64,000 bases of DNA from Butyrivibrio sp. AC2005 (GTDB lineage Bacteria; Bacillota; Clostridia; Lachnospirales; Lachnospiraceae): assembly GCF_000424145.1 (NCBI RefSeq), contig NZ_AUJI01000018.1:53930-117929 (forward strand), given 5' to 3'. Below the pieces are notes generated by a model. That model was given only the letters and a program-made list of their open reading frames with translations. It was not told where the DNA came from and made no database searches. A program made the position numbers and the translations under genes. This document shows, in pieces, positions 8,058 to 15,966 of this stretch (positions are counted from its first letter, which is position 1; each line of letters opens with the position of its first letter).

Positions 8058-8432
8058 TCATGCTCTGAGCATTTTTATTGCATTTTTATATGATTCCACC
8101 ATTTGATATGGATCCTTAATTTCGAACCCGGATTCCTTAAGGCGGAGGGAATTGTCTGCAAGCTTTCCTATGTACAGGGCATCGACCGTATCTATATGCT
8201 TTTGACTGCAAAACTCAAGCACATAATCTGTGACGTCTCTTTTTTCCGGATATATCACTTCCTCAAAAAGAAAACTGTTCTTATCAAGAAAATCCCTGTC
8301 ATCATCTGAAGTCATAATGAGTACCACATATGAACGGAATCTTTCCTTTAGCATCTTAAGCTGTGTTGTAAGTATGTTATGATCCGCTCTATCATAGTTT
8401 ATGAATATGGTTGAATATCTGCTGTCAGACAT
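8058..8432 (-). CDS. Unknown 124-aa protein, paralogue of 7308-7700
   Basis: I start it at ATG 8432 with AGAGG upstream; the longer frame from 8480 has no ribosome binding site. It shares the MLKERF / VVLIMTSDDD core and the C-terminal SYKNAIKML block with the 130-aa protein downstream. It is the first gene of a five-gene minus-strand operon ending with the HD hydrolase. No known family is recognised. Confidence 0.68.
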   Translation of the reverse strand: MSDSRYSTIFINYDRADHNILTTQLKMLKERFRSYVVLIMTSDDDRDFLDKNSFLFEEVIYPEKRDVTDYVLEFCSQKHIDTVDALYIGKLADNSLRLKESGFEIKDPYQMVESYKNAIKMLRA

Positions 8433-8801
8433 GGTTTCCTCTACTATTATCCAGTATTTGTGTTTCCATTTTGTGACCAATCCTTGATATCACATATTAA
8501 TCTTAAGGCTGCTACTACCCTTTTACAAGGATTCCAACTGCTTTTGTTTACAGTATTGTTTCTGACAACAAACTCGTTGTAGTCAAAATATTTTTCTTAA
8601 CAAAAGCCTCGCATAAACACGGCGTTTTAAATAGCCATGTGCTTTAGTGTACAGCACTTAAAACCTTGTCAGAAGTAGCGTTTCCCTATAACATGTACCA
8701 AAAATCATTTTGAGAAGAAAAATAAATGGCAAAATTAAGGAGTGGAGAGCTAAGGATAAACTAAAAGAATAATTGCTTAATTAGCATAGCAAAGGGACGT
8801 T
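8433..8801. other. Intergenic region, no gene seen
   Basis: About 370 bases. It must hold the promoter of the minus-strand operon, but I see no convincing -35/-10 pair. Near the right end, AGCAAAGGG at 8788-8796 pairs with CCCTTTGCT at 8814-8822, a hairpin spanning the stop of the next gene that may act as a weak terminator. Confidence 0.4.
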
Positions 8802-9251
8802 CTATAGAGTTGCCCCTTTGCTTGCTTTAATTTTTACGGGAATACAAATAGTAAAATTATTTTGGGGTTTATACCCGGAGAATCCAAGGTCATCATTTTT
8901 CCAAGTAGACCAAAGACCTTTTTTAAGTGAAGGAAGAGGCTTGTATGGATGCTCTTGCCCGTACCATTCGCGTTCTTCTTTGACAAATGTTGTGAATTTT
9001 TTGTCTTTGTTTAAAGATTTCATATCTGCTTTTTTGGCAGTTCCAACTTTTATTAGCTTTTTGTCCTTAATTTCATAGACAGTACCATCCCAAATGCTGA
9101 GCTTATACTTTCCGTCCAATGAATGACCATGCGGGACAGAGGGCTTGTCGTCATCATCATATTTGTGGAAATTCCACATCATATTTGCTATCTTGTATTG
9201 CGGCCTAAATGCAAATCTGCCATATTTCTTTTTAAAATAACCAATGATCAT
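8802..9251 (-). CDS. Unknown 149-aa protein coupled to the zinc metallopeptidase
   Basis: A basic protein rich in Lys and aromatic residues with a HGHSLDGKYKLSIWDGTVYE segment near residue 42. No family is recognised. Its ATG overlaps the stop of the metallopeptidase gene by one base (TAATG), so translation is coupled and the two products are likely partners. A substrate, inhibitor or toxin role is possible but only inferred from this pairing. Confidence 0.65.
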   Translation of the reverse strand: MIIGYFKKKYGRFAFRPQYKIANMMWNFHKYDDDDKPSVPHGHSLDGKYKLSIWDGTVYEIKDKKLIKVGTAKKADMKSLNKDKKFTTFVKEEREWYGQEHPYKPLPSLKKGLWSTWKNDDLGFSGYKPQNNFTICIPVKIKASKGATL

Positions 9252-10303
9252 TAATTATCTTCCTCATTAAATAGTTTAGTTATGCGGTATTTTTTGAGTC
9301 TTCTTTTCATTTCTTTTTCCCAATGAGTATTTACTTCGTCAACATATTCTTTAAGATTATTGTCATGAACAGCCATTTCTAAAAAATTGTAATCCGTATG
9401 ATATATCATATTAAAGAACTTGGAAGCGATTTTTCCACCACCAAGAATTCTGGGAAGAATAATATTAATGTATCCTTGAGTGAAGCCATTATCTTGTAGT
9501 ATTTTTTCAAAGATACCAAAACCTAAAGCATATCTGCAGGAATTAGGAAGATATGTGTTTTTCTTATCATAAGCAATAGGGAATTCGTATTCTAAATATA
9601 AAAATACGAGCATATGCATGACACCATACAAAAAGAAAATGTCTATGGGATTACTTAGATGGTTGATATAAAAGTCATCCTTATCACTGAACATGGCAAG
9701 GATTTCTTGAAATGTAGTAGAATATGCAAATGCGTCTGCATCCATCTCTAGTGTACGTCTATCTAAGCTATATCCGGTATAGCAATCTATTTTTTGATCA
9801 AGTATAGCTTTTGCTATCATGTTAAAACCATTTTCAGCTAGACCGAGAGACGTCATTAACTCAGTATGCCCATTTAATATATGACCGAGTTCATGCAATA
9901 AAATGAATTGGCATCCAGAAAAACCTAAATATCGTGCTAATACTCCGCGCTTTTCATCTTTGGGTTCTCCCGTGAGAAGTATCTTATCAATGCTTTTATT
10001 ATATGTAGCTCTAATTAAAGCAGGGCTTTCGTTATTTGCATTTCCAATATTTGGAAGAAAAACTGGTTGTGAGAATAAGGTATATGCCATACTATATATT
10101 TCGAGTAAGACTTTTGTGTTGATTTCAATAATATCTTTATTATCTTCGGTTCTAGAACCGGCGTTTACACAATCGCCATCATCATCATATGAGAATACAA
10201 GTGTTCTTTTATTGTTTCCCTTCATTTCATTTTTATAGGTACTCTCAATCATTTTTTGATTATGTTCTTTAAAGCCTAGATGGTAGTCGTTATATGTGTT
10301 CAT
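9251..10303 (-). CDS. Zincin-type metallopeptidase (HELGH)
   Basis: A 350-residue soluble protein with LLHELGHILNGH near residue 136 and a downstream EMDADAFA segment near residue 188 that supplies the likely third zinc ligand, the pattern of zincin proteases with a D/E-x-x-A-D box. The size and arrangement recall stand-alone proteases of the M78 or U49 (Lit-like) groups; I cannot choose between them. The start is ATG 10303 with GAGG upstream. A 16-bp motif 54 bases upstream is repeated at the same distance before the gene at 11554. The operon partner is the 149-aa gene. A role in phage exclusion is conceivable but unproven. Confidence 0.72.
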   Translation of the reverse strand: MNTYNDYHLGFKEHNQKMIESTYKNEMKGNNKRTLVFSYDDDGDCVNAGSRTEDNKDIIEINTKVLLEIYSMAYTLFSQPVFLPNIGNANNESPALIRATYNKSIDKILLTGEPKDEKRGVLARYLGFSGCQFILLHELGHILNGHTELMTSLGLAENGFNMIAKAILDQKIDCYTGYSLDRRTLEMDADAFAYSTTFQEILAMFSDKDDFYINHLSNPIDIFFLYGVMHMLVFLYLEYEFPIAYDKKNTYLPNSCRYALGFGIFEKILQDNGFTQGYINIILPRILGGGKIASKFFNMIYHTDYNFLEMAVHDNNLKEYVDEVNTHWEKEMKRRLKKYRITKLFNEEDN

Positions 10304-10356
10304 TTTTTCCTCTGCATACCAATAATATGATTGTTTTTCTGATATATAGTATTATA

Positions 10357-10372
10357 TATTCATTTACTCATG
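10357..10372 (-). promoter_or_regulatory. Shared 16-bp upstream motif, copy 1
   Basis: Minus-strand CATGAGTAAATGAATA, ending 54 bases before the metallopeptidase start. The identical 16-mer occurs in the same relative orientation 55 bases before the gene at 11554, with TGCA just upstream in both. Confidence 0.6.
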
Positions 10373-10430
10373 TGTGCAAAATAACAGGAATCGTTCTTTT
10401 AAAAAATATCTTAGAAATAAGAACAATTTT

Positions 10431-11054
10431 CTAATAGTTATCCTCAACAAATTCCAAGAATCCCTTAATCTCCTTCCCCTTCCATCCCTTCTCAGTCAGC
10501 GCAGCAGTGATATTGTTGCGGTGCTGCGGGCTGAGTTTTACTTGACATTCGGAGTCCCAAAGGAACCAGGTCTTAAAGATGATTTCGTTGTAGGTTTCTT
10601 CGCCCATAGAGCGGAGAGCCTTAATCTTAGATCTTCCTGCTTTGCGGATATCATTAATAGTATTGATATCGTTGCGCATGATGGTACGAATAGCCTTCCT
10701 TGACAGGTGGATGTCCTCAAAAGAAGTATTCATCACATATTTCTCATATCCAAATATCAGCCCAATATAGTAGGATTCTACCAGTCTTGTGAGATCTTTA
10801 CGCATGACAGCATAAGCTTTTGAGTGGTTGTAGCCCCGATTCTTGGCAATATTCTTAAAAGCTCTGCCATATTGGAAGCGCTCAATAAGGATGCTCATGT
10901 ATTCATCATACTTTATAAAGCCTATAAGGTATTCCAGGCCCTTGGCTTCGTCCTCAGACAGTGTTTCCGGAGGTTCGATATTCATTTCGTAACACAATTC
11001 CCGGTAAAAGTTCAGGGGAAAAGGATATGTTGGCAGGGGCGGATTTGTCTCCAT
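10431..11054 (-). CDS. Sigma-region-4 / RNAP alpha-CTD-like protein
   Basis: A 207-residue protein. Residues about 50-95 (YDEYMSILIERF... FKNIAKNRGYNHSKAYAVM) look like a sigma region 4 type helix-turn-helix. Residues about 117-160 (LSRKAIRTIMRNDINTINDIRK, then IKALRSMGEETYNEI) resemble the helix-hairpin-helix fold of the RNA polymerase alpha C-terminal domain. A protein combining both would contact promoter DNA near -35. It lies exactly between the two genes that share the 16-bp upstream motif, which makes it a candidate regulator of them. AGAGG precedes ATG 11054. Confidence 0.6.
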   Translation of the reverse strand: METNPPLPTYPFPLNFYRELCYEMNIEPPETLSEDEAKGLEYLIGFIKYDEYMSILIERFQYGRAFKNIAKNRGYNHSKAYAVMRKDLTRLVESYYIGLIFGYEKYVMNTSFEDIHLSRKAIRTIMRNDINTINDIRKAGRSKIKALRSMGEETYNEIIFKTWFLWDSECQVKLSPQHRNNITAALTEKGWKGKEIKGFLEFVEDNY

Positions 11055-11483
11055 ATGTGAAACCTCTATAATGCGTTAAAACAATATATGTATATTATAA
11101 GTGGAATACAGGATGAGAACCACATAAAGATTGAAACCGGAAGACGGGACAGTCCTCCGGTTTCGGTCAACGTGTGAAAGGAAAGTCTGTTTAACAGACT
11201 TTATATCCTAAAGCAGCGTCCCGCTTAGATACCAATAGGAATTCTACTATATTAATAGTACAGTATTTGCCGTGCCTTTCAAGGTTTTGAGTCTTTATTT
11301 TGGTAAAATTTAATATTTTTTTCAAATAAAATTCCGAGAAAATCAGACCATTGGCTTTTTGCATGAAAAGGTTGGTTGACACCCCTCATATATCTTAAGC
11401 GGCGTCCCTCTATAGATACCAAACATATTATTGAAAAGAAGCAAACCACTACTTTATAATATTCTAGGTCTTTTTTATGCATT
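11055..11483. other. Gene-poor region with hairpins and a direct repeat
   Basis: About 500 bases up to 11553 hold no convincing gene. They contain a 9-bp stem at 11133-11141/11156-11164 (GAAACCGGA with TCCGGTTTC), a palindrome near 11182-11202 (AAAGTCTGTTTAACAGACTTT, 21 bases in two arms), the direct repeat listed separately, and the second copy of the 16-bp motif. Short minus-strand frames here lack ribosome binding sites. Confidence 0.5.
11211..11426. repeat. Pair of about 30-bp direct repeats, 185 bp apart
   Basis: Copy 1 at about 11205-11236 and copy 2 at about 11391-11423 share ATAT.CT.AAGC.GCGTCCC followed by TAGATACCAA. The origin is unclear; they may be ends of a small decayed element. 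Confidence 0.5.
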
Positions 11484-11499
11484 CATGAGTAAATGAATA
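11484..11499 (+). promoter_or_regulatory. Shared 16-bp upstream motif, copy 2
   Basis: CATGAGTAAATGAATA on the plus strand, ending 55 bases before ATG 11554. It is identical to the copy before the metallopeptidase gene. Confidence 0.6.
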
Positions 11500-11553
11500 C
11501 ATAGTTTATACATTTTAATAATTTAGATAAGCGGCGGAGGTTGTTGTAAAGGA

Positions 11554-12876
11554 ATGAAAAAGCTTGTATGTGAGATGTGTGGAAGTGGAGATCTTGTTAA
11601 ACAGGAGGGGCTTTACGTTTGTCAATCCTGTGGAACAAAGTACTCTGTAGAAGAAGCTAGAAAAATGATGGTTGAAGTTTGTGGGCAGGTTTCTATAGAT
11701 GATTCTGGAAAACTTGACACTTACCTTCAAATGGCTGATTCTGCCTTTAAAGCTAGTAATTGGCAGGAAGCTTATAATTATTATTGCAAAGCGCAGGAAA
11801 TAGATGTTAATAACTATCATTCAATCTATCGTAAGGGTATATCATACGGTTGGTGGAAAGGTAATCTGATGGATTTTCATGCGCAGGAGGTTATCGGAGG
11901 CGTAGTAAATGCCAAAAAAGTAATGGCCATCTCAAGTGATGATCCGCATAAGAAAGCGGTTGAAGTATCCAATATGATGTCCGAAATATCTACATGGGCC
12001 GGTGCTCTTGGAGGAGCTTCAATAAGTGGAGGGCTTCAGAGTATTACTTCATCTCCGACAGCTGCTCAAAATTTCTATGAGAGAATGTGCATTGTAAGTG
12101 AATTGTTTATTTTTGCTTTCGATTTATTAGATGAGCAGTCTTATGCTTGTCTAAATGTGGCTGAGCGTAATTCTGTGAAGAATAACGCAAAAGAGATAAC
12201 TGACTTAACAAAAGAAATTGCCGGTGTAATGAGCTCTGCTGGAACACTTAATGTAAGCAATGGAGTAAAATTTAATTCATTTTGGCTGATGTATCAGGAT
12301 GCTTATAAGAAAGTTAATGCTCCATCTAGTGTTTCAGAGCAAAGTAGACGTTTATCAACCGCCACCAGTAGAGTTAGAAGTCAGTTTGATGTATGGGACA
12401 ACAATATAGCTAAAAGAGAAGCCGAGCAGAAAGAAAAAGAGAAAAGAGAAAGACGGGAACAGTTTTTTATAGAACATCCGGAAATAAATAATGAGTATAC
12501 AGCAAAAATAGGTTTAAAAAATAACCTTGAGGTTTCTAAAAGAGATGCTGAAGGTCAGGTTAATTCTTTAGAAAAAGAGTTAAATTCTATTAACAGTAAA
12601 ATCACAAAAATACAAGATGAAATAGACGCTAGCAATCGTGAAATCGAAAAACTTCAAAAAAAGATATTTGGTAAGAAAAAAGCACAAGAGGAGATATTGC
12701 GAAAGCAGGCAGTGATTGAATCATTAGAAAAAGAACTCGCAACCCTTGATACTCCGAGAAAAGAATCTCAGGAGAAGGTAAATATGGCACGTAGAGTTTT
12801 GGATGATATATCTAATAAGCTAAATACTGTAGAAAATGATATAAATAGTATTATTCGGGACAATGGCCTGGAGTGA
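11554..12876 (+). CDS. Zinc-ribbon, TPR-like and coiled-coil protein
   Basis: A 440-residue protein. Residues 4-30 form a zinc ribbon (CEMCGSGD, then CQSCGTKYS). Residues about 48-85 look like a TPR helix pair (YLQMADSAF, then YNYYCKAQEID). The middle is helical, and residues about 290-440 form a long charged coiled coil (EKEKRERR, then KELNSINSKITKIQDEID). No membrane segment is present. Such proteins are often adaptors. It starts at ATG 11554 with AAAGG close by and GGAGG 13 bases upstream. Its promoter region shares the 16-bp motif with the metallopeptidase operon, suggesting joint expression. Confidence 0.75.
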   Translation: MKKLVCEMCGSGDLVKQEGLYVCQSCGTKYSVEEARKMMVEVCGQVSIDDSGKLDTYLQMADSAFKASNWQEAYNYYCKAQEIDVNNYHSIYRKGISYGWWKGNLMDFHAQEVIGGVVNAKKVMAISSDDPHKKAVEVSNMMSEISTWAGALGGASISGGLQSITSSPTAAQNFYERMCIVSELFIFAFDLLDEQSYACLNVAERNSVKNNAKEITDLTKEIAGVMSSAGTLNVSNGVKFNSFWLMYQDAYKKVNAPSSVSEQSRRLSTATSRVRSQFDVWDNNIAKREAEQKEKEKRERREQFFIEHPEINNEYTAKIGLKNNLEVSKRDAEGQVNSLEKELNSINSKITKIQDEIDASNREIEKLQKKIFGKKKAQEEILRKQAVIESLEKELATLDTPRKESQEKVNMARRVLDDISNKLNTVENDINSIIRDNGLE

Positions 12877-12882
12877 TGTTTC

Positions 12883-12938
12883 AGAAGGAATCCATTTTGG
12901 CTCATAATGAATGAGTTGAAATGGATTCCTTCTATATT
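12883..12938 (+). terminator. Terminator after the zinc-ribbon coiled-coil gene
   Basis: A perfect 15-bp stem, AGAAGGAATCCATTT (12883-12897) with AAATGGATTCCTTCT (12919-12933), then an AT-rich tail. Confidence 0.75.
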
Positions 12939-12993
12939 TATGGGTTCGTTAAAAGCAAGCTCTTACATCTAAAAGACAGGGAATTCAATCAGC

Positions 12994-13151
12994 ACCACCC
13001 GTCCAACGGGTGGTTTGCTCGCCCCTATAAGGGGGCTGTTACCGGCCAGCGCCTAAAGACGCTGGCTTTCACTTTGTTCAAGCCCTAACGCCTTTGACTC
13101 GTCGCAGCCCTTGAAAGGGCGCTTGTAATACCGGCTACCCCTTGAAGGGGT
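12994..13151. repeat. Cluster of five short perfect hairpins
   Basis: ACCACCCGT/ACGGGTGGT (12994-13014), GCCCCT/GGGGGC (13021-13036), GCCAGCG/CGCTGGC (13045-13066), GCCCT/AGGGC (13107-13120) and ACCCCT/AGGGGT (13137-13151). Dense GC-rich hairpins in an AT-rich background suggest the end of an IS200/IS605-type element, a miniature derivative or a structured RNA. No transposase or TnpB frame is next to it. The whole 12877-13189 gap is otherwise empty. Confidence 0.5.
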
Positions 13152-13189
13152 CCTCATACTCTTTCACACTCAGTTTATCCATTGCTATA

Positions 13190-13414
13190 TCATGTTTCCT
13201 TTGTTTTGAAGGTGTTACGTTTTTCTTCCGCAATAGCAGAAACCGAAACATCGAAGAATTCTGCCAGCTTTATCAGCTTCTCCGTATCCGGCTTATATTC
13301 ATCTCTTTCCCAGGATGATACCGCCTGAAAGGTTATCCCCAGAGCCTCCGCTACCTGATTCTGGGTCAGCTTCCGTTCTTCTCTAAGACTCTTGATATTT
13401 GATCCTATGCTCAT
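13190..13414 (-). CDS. Small XRE-family regulator
   Basis: A 74-residue single-domain helix-turn-helix protein. LTQNQVAEALGITFQAVSSWE is the recognition segment, and the C-terminal IKLAEFFDVSVSAI is the usual closing helix. GGAGG precedes ATG 13414. It has no fused sensor domain and no adjacent toxin-like gene, so it may be a plasmid regulator acting elsewhere. Confidence 0.85.
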   Translation of the reverse strand: MSIGSNIKSLREERKLTQNQVAEALGITFQAVSSWERDEYKPDTEKLIKLAEFFDVSVSAIAEEKRNTFKTKET

Positions 13415-13553
13415 TGGCTTCCTCCACAGATTTACTAATTTGTTTCAGAGATCTCTTTCTTATGACTTAATGATATTGCCGAATCCACCTTAATTCTAGC
13501 GAGTACTCCTTTATGTTTCAATCCGGATTTCAAGTTTAACTTGAGTAAAGGAA

Positions 13554-14039
13554 TTATTCGGAAGCATGCTCACTCTCTGATAGATATTTCATGTAAAAAT
13601 TCATTACAGTCTTCATTTCATCCGCCTCAGAAAGCTTAAACTTTCCATGATCTATATAATGTGAATCATCTACCCAGGTCATAAAGCATGTATCAAAGTC
13701 CTCATCTATCCTTACGGTATATAATCGTGCCCTGCTAAGTACCTCATCATGGCAGATATATATTCTTACCATATCTCCAGCCTGAAGTATCCTTGGCATC
13801 GTTATCCTCATGATTCCTGCCATATTTCCAACAACAATTGCATCAATATCAAAATCATCGGATGTATATGGGCATACATACCCCGGGACATTACCATTTA
13901 ACCTGCTGTACATTTCAAGTATCAGATGATGTTTCTTAATCAGGATAGTATTTACAAAATCTGCTGCACTATCTGAATACATGCACTCAGGAATTATCTC
14001 ATATTCTATTGTATGTCTGTCTTTTTGAGTGTTCATCAT
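13554..14039 (-). CDS. Unknown 161-aa protein in the SAM-riboswitch operon
   Basis: A soluble, acidic, beta-rich protein with no recognised motif. It contains TSDDFDIDAIVVGN and a MVRIYICHDEVLSRARLYTV stretch that suggests a small beta-barrel-like fold. It starts 16 bases after the amidohydrolase stop, so it is the second gene behind the SAM riboswitch. It is likely to work with that enzyme, for example as a binding or transport accessory, but this is inference from position. Confidence 0.65.
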   Translation of the reverse strand: MMNTQKDRHTIEYEIIPECMYSDSAADFVNTILIKKHHLILEMYSRLNGNVPGYVCPYTSDDFDIDAIVVGNMAGIMRITMPRILQAGDMVRIYICHDEVLSRARLYTVRIDEDFDTCFMTWVDDSHYIDHGKFKLSEADEMKTVMNFYMKYLSESEHASE

Positions 14040-14054
14040 AGCTCACGACCTCCT

Positions 14055-14807
14055 TTAACTCATCACGGAACGCTCAAGAATATGAACCGCTTCGTTTATA
14101 TCGTTTTTTATCATTTGGTATTCCGGTTTTATGGTGCCATCCGTACCAATGTAGAGCCTTCTGTTTATCTCAATCATGATTGATTTGACACGCTCATCGC
14201 TCTTGTAATACTTCATTGGAACAATTGCTCCGGCAAATGGTGCGTTTATCGCTGTTGAGTAACCTCTTTTCTCAAAGAAGTCCCAGACCTCTTCAACTAA
14301 TATTTCCGGGGTATGGAATGCATCGGTACCTATGCAAATATCCGGTCTGTCTTTATTCTGGTCTTTTTCGTATGGCAGCGGTGACTCATAGAACGAATGC
14401 CCATCAATTATGAGACAGCATCCGTGTCTTAGTAGTCTCATCTCAACAAGCCTCTCGAGATATGAATGGTATCTGTCATAATATGTCCTGAGAATCCGCT
14501 CCTTGTTCTCAACATCAATAACCCGGAGCAAAGACATGTCAGAACACCTTGTGTAAACTGCTCCCATTCCTTTTTGTGACATTATCTCATCCGCATCATC
14601 ACGGAATCTCTCAAAGTCACAGACAAGCCTTGATACAGGAAAAACAAGCATTTCATGCCCGGTGTCAAACAGATCATCACAGCAATGATCTGTCATAGCC
14701 ACCAGCTCTCGTATGAGTCTTGGCCTTTCAAAGAATTGCATTTCCCCTTCAGGAATCAGCAATGAAGAGTGGGGAACATTGATAACAATTGGGAATTTTT
14801 TACGCAT
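14055..14807 (-). CDS. N-formylglutamate amidohydrolase-like enzyme
   Basis: A 250-residue member of the HutG/N-formylglutamate deformylase superfamily. Seen are the N-terminal INVPHSS motif, DHCCDDLFD, VSRLVCDFERF and the IDGHSF motif, which carry the metal-binding and catalytic His, Asp and Glu residues of the family. Known members release formate from N-formyl amino acids in histidine breakdown. No hut genes are near, and control by a SAM riboswitch points to a methionine-related N-acyl substrate instead. I start it at ATG 14807 behind GGAGG; the longer frame would run into the terminator of the leader. Confidence 0.8.
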   Translation of the reverse strand: MRKKFPIVINVPHSSLLIPEGEMQFFERPRLIRELVAMTDHCCDDLFDTGHEMLVFPVSRLVCDFERFRDDADEIMSQKGMGAVYTRCSDMSLLRVIDVENKERILRTYYDRYHSYLERLVEMRLLRHGCCLIIDGHSFYESPLPYEKDQNKDRPDICIGTDAFHTPEILVEEVWDFFEKRGYSTAINAPFAGAIVPMKYYKSDERVKSIMIEINRRLYIGTDGTIKPEYQMIKNDINEAVHILERSVMS

Positions 14808-14869
14808 ACATGCCTCCTTATCTACTATAAAGAGGCAGCAAAAGACATCTTTCCCGTTGGATATCCAAC

Positions 14870-14898
14870 AAAAAAGACCCATCGTCTCGATGAGCCTT
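14870..14898 (-). terminator. Riboswitch-controlled terminator
   Basis: Minus strand: an 11-bp stem with loop AGA (AAGGCTCATCG with CGATGGGTCTT, two wobbles) and then six T. Its left strand CTCATCG can instead pair with the P1 3' strand of the aptamer, giving the antiterminator. Confidence 0.8.
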
Positions 14899-14916
14899 AA
14901 CTACAAAATAGTCACC

Positions 14917-15008
14917 ACCCATCGATCAAGCTTTGGCACCTTACCACCCTTATAGTGGCAGGTTGTCGTGCGGTCATAGGGCTTGTCCCTCGCGCACTCT
15001 TCATAGGT
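14917..15008 (-). promoter_or_regulatory. SAM-I (S-box) riboswitch aptamer
   Basis: The minus strand shows the S-box hallmarks in order: GAAGAG, GAGGGAC, GCCCTATGA, CAACC, then AAGGTGCCAA. GTGCG pairs with CGCAC in P2, and P1 is ACCTAT (15003-15008) with ATGGGT (14917-14922). The P1 3' strand repeats the terminator 3' strand (CGATGGGT), so SAM binding and antitermination exclude each other. It is a compact version of about 92 nt. The leader controls the amidohydrolase operon. Confidence 0.85.
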
Positions 15009-15024
15009 TTTCTTATTTGTCTTG

Positions 15025-15053
15025 AATATAACATGTGATTGACACATGTTCAA
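15025..15053 (-). promoter_or_regulatory. Promoter of the SAM-riboswitch operon
   Basis: TTGAAC, 17 bases, TATATT on the minus strand. The spacer carries the inverted repeat ACATGT...ACATGT, which could be a further operator. Confidence 0.75.
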
Positions 15054-15166
15054 TATCACATCCATTAAGTTTCCATAAACTTTCCGGACATGATAAATCT
15101 TTGAAAAAACATTAATTTCAACGTTACGACAGCAAATTACTTAGTTTCCCTTCAAAAGAAAGCTCA

Positions 15167-15376
15167 TTAGTAAATATCAATATAGTGAGGTGTACCATCG
15201 CTGTAATTAGACACAGACATGATCTTTCGATCTTTCATTCTTTCGGGCACATCTGCTAAAGTTCCATCATGAATTATGATCATGCCATCTCCTCTTACTT
15301 TATCCTCTGCACCAACGTGTACCTTAATAAGACTTAAATCTTTAGTTTGCACTTCTATTAGTTCTCGTAATGTCAT
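15167..15376 (-). CDS. Small hypothetical protein (69 aa)
   Basis: A 69-residue protein, MTLRELIEVQTKD... with an HDGTLADVPERMKDRKI centre. No recognised family; it looks like a short alpha/beta plasmid protein. GGGAG lies 7 bases before ATG 15376. It follows the 122-aa membrane protein by 20 bases and is probably cotranscribed with it. Confidence 0.6.
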   Translation of the reverse strand: MTLRELIEVQTKDLSLIKVHVGAEDKVRGDGMIIIHDGTLADVPERMKDRKIMSVSNYSDGTPHYIDIY

Positions 15377-15396
15377 TATTCATCTCCCATATTTGA

Positions 15397-15765
15397 TTAG
15401 AATTCATATTTGTTCATCTTATGCTTATGTCTTTCAAATGCACTCTTTATGACTAGTCCTGCTCCAACCACTACAGGAACAAACACTAACAGGATATCTG
15501 TAAGTGATGAATAAGCAAAGTAAAACTCTGTACCGAGTAAAAGTGCAACAACCAGTAGGCACAGGGACATTACAAAGCAGCCAAAAGTAAATCTGTTTTT
15601 GTTTACCACAACTGAGATTGAGGAAATGATAAGAAGCACAAGTACTATGGCTGATGTACTCACCCTTCCGATCCTATAGAATCCAAACGATGATACCCTC
15701 ACCATCTTGAACAGCATGAATAATCCGATGATCACAAGAACCCATCCAATATTTTTCTTTGTCAT
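15397..15765 (-). CDS. Four-helix membrane protein (LiaF/LiaI-like TM region)
   Basis: A 122-residue protein with four hydrophobic segments separated by very short loops and a basic C-terminus (HKHKMNK). The first segment, WVLVIIGLFMLF, resembles the transmembrane region found in LiaI/LiaF-type envelope stress proteins, but the C-terminal LiaF domain is absent. AAGGAGG precedes ATG 15765. Function unknown. Confidence 0.65.
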   Translation of the reverse strand: MTKKNIGWVLVIIGLFMLFKMVRVSSFGFYRIGRVSTSAIVLVLLIISSISVVVNKNRFTFGCFVMSLCLLVVALLLGTEFYFAYSSLTDILLVFVPVVVGAGLVIKSAFERHKHKMNKYEF

Positions 15766-15892
15766 ACCAACACCCTCCTTGATATAAGTATTCCCCTCGA
15801 TGTTAAGTATATAGTACCAAACGCTGGATTTTTATATTGGATAACGCTAAATAAAAGCATATATTCTTCTAACGATGCGCTTTTTGTTCTGC

Positions 15893-15930
15893 AAAAAACA
15901 TCCCGGGGATGCTCAGGTCCTCGGGATGCT
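15893..15930 (-). terminator. Terminator after hsp20
   Basis: Minus strand CATCCC...GGGATG hairpin (15899-15904 with 15923-15928, extended inside by CCGAGG/CCCCGG-like pairing), then TTTTTT. Confidence 0.8.
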
Positions 15931-15966
15931 TTAAGGAGTTTTTTATTATGCGGAGCCTATAGGCTC

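Noticed and set aside
11191..11482. Two short minus-strand frames
   Set aside because: No ribosome binding sites, and both run through the direct repeats and hairpins.
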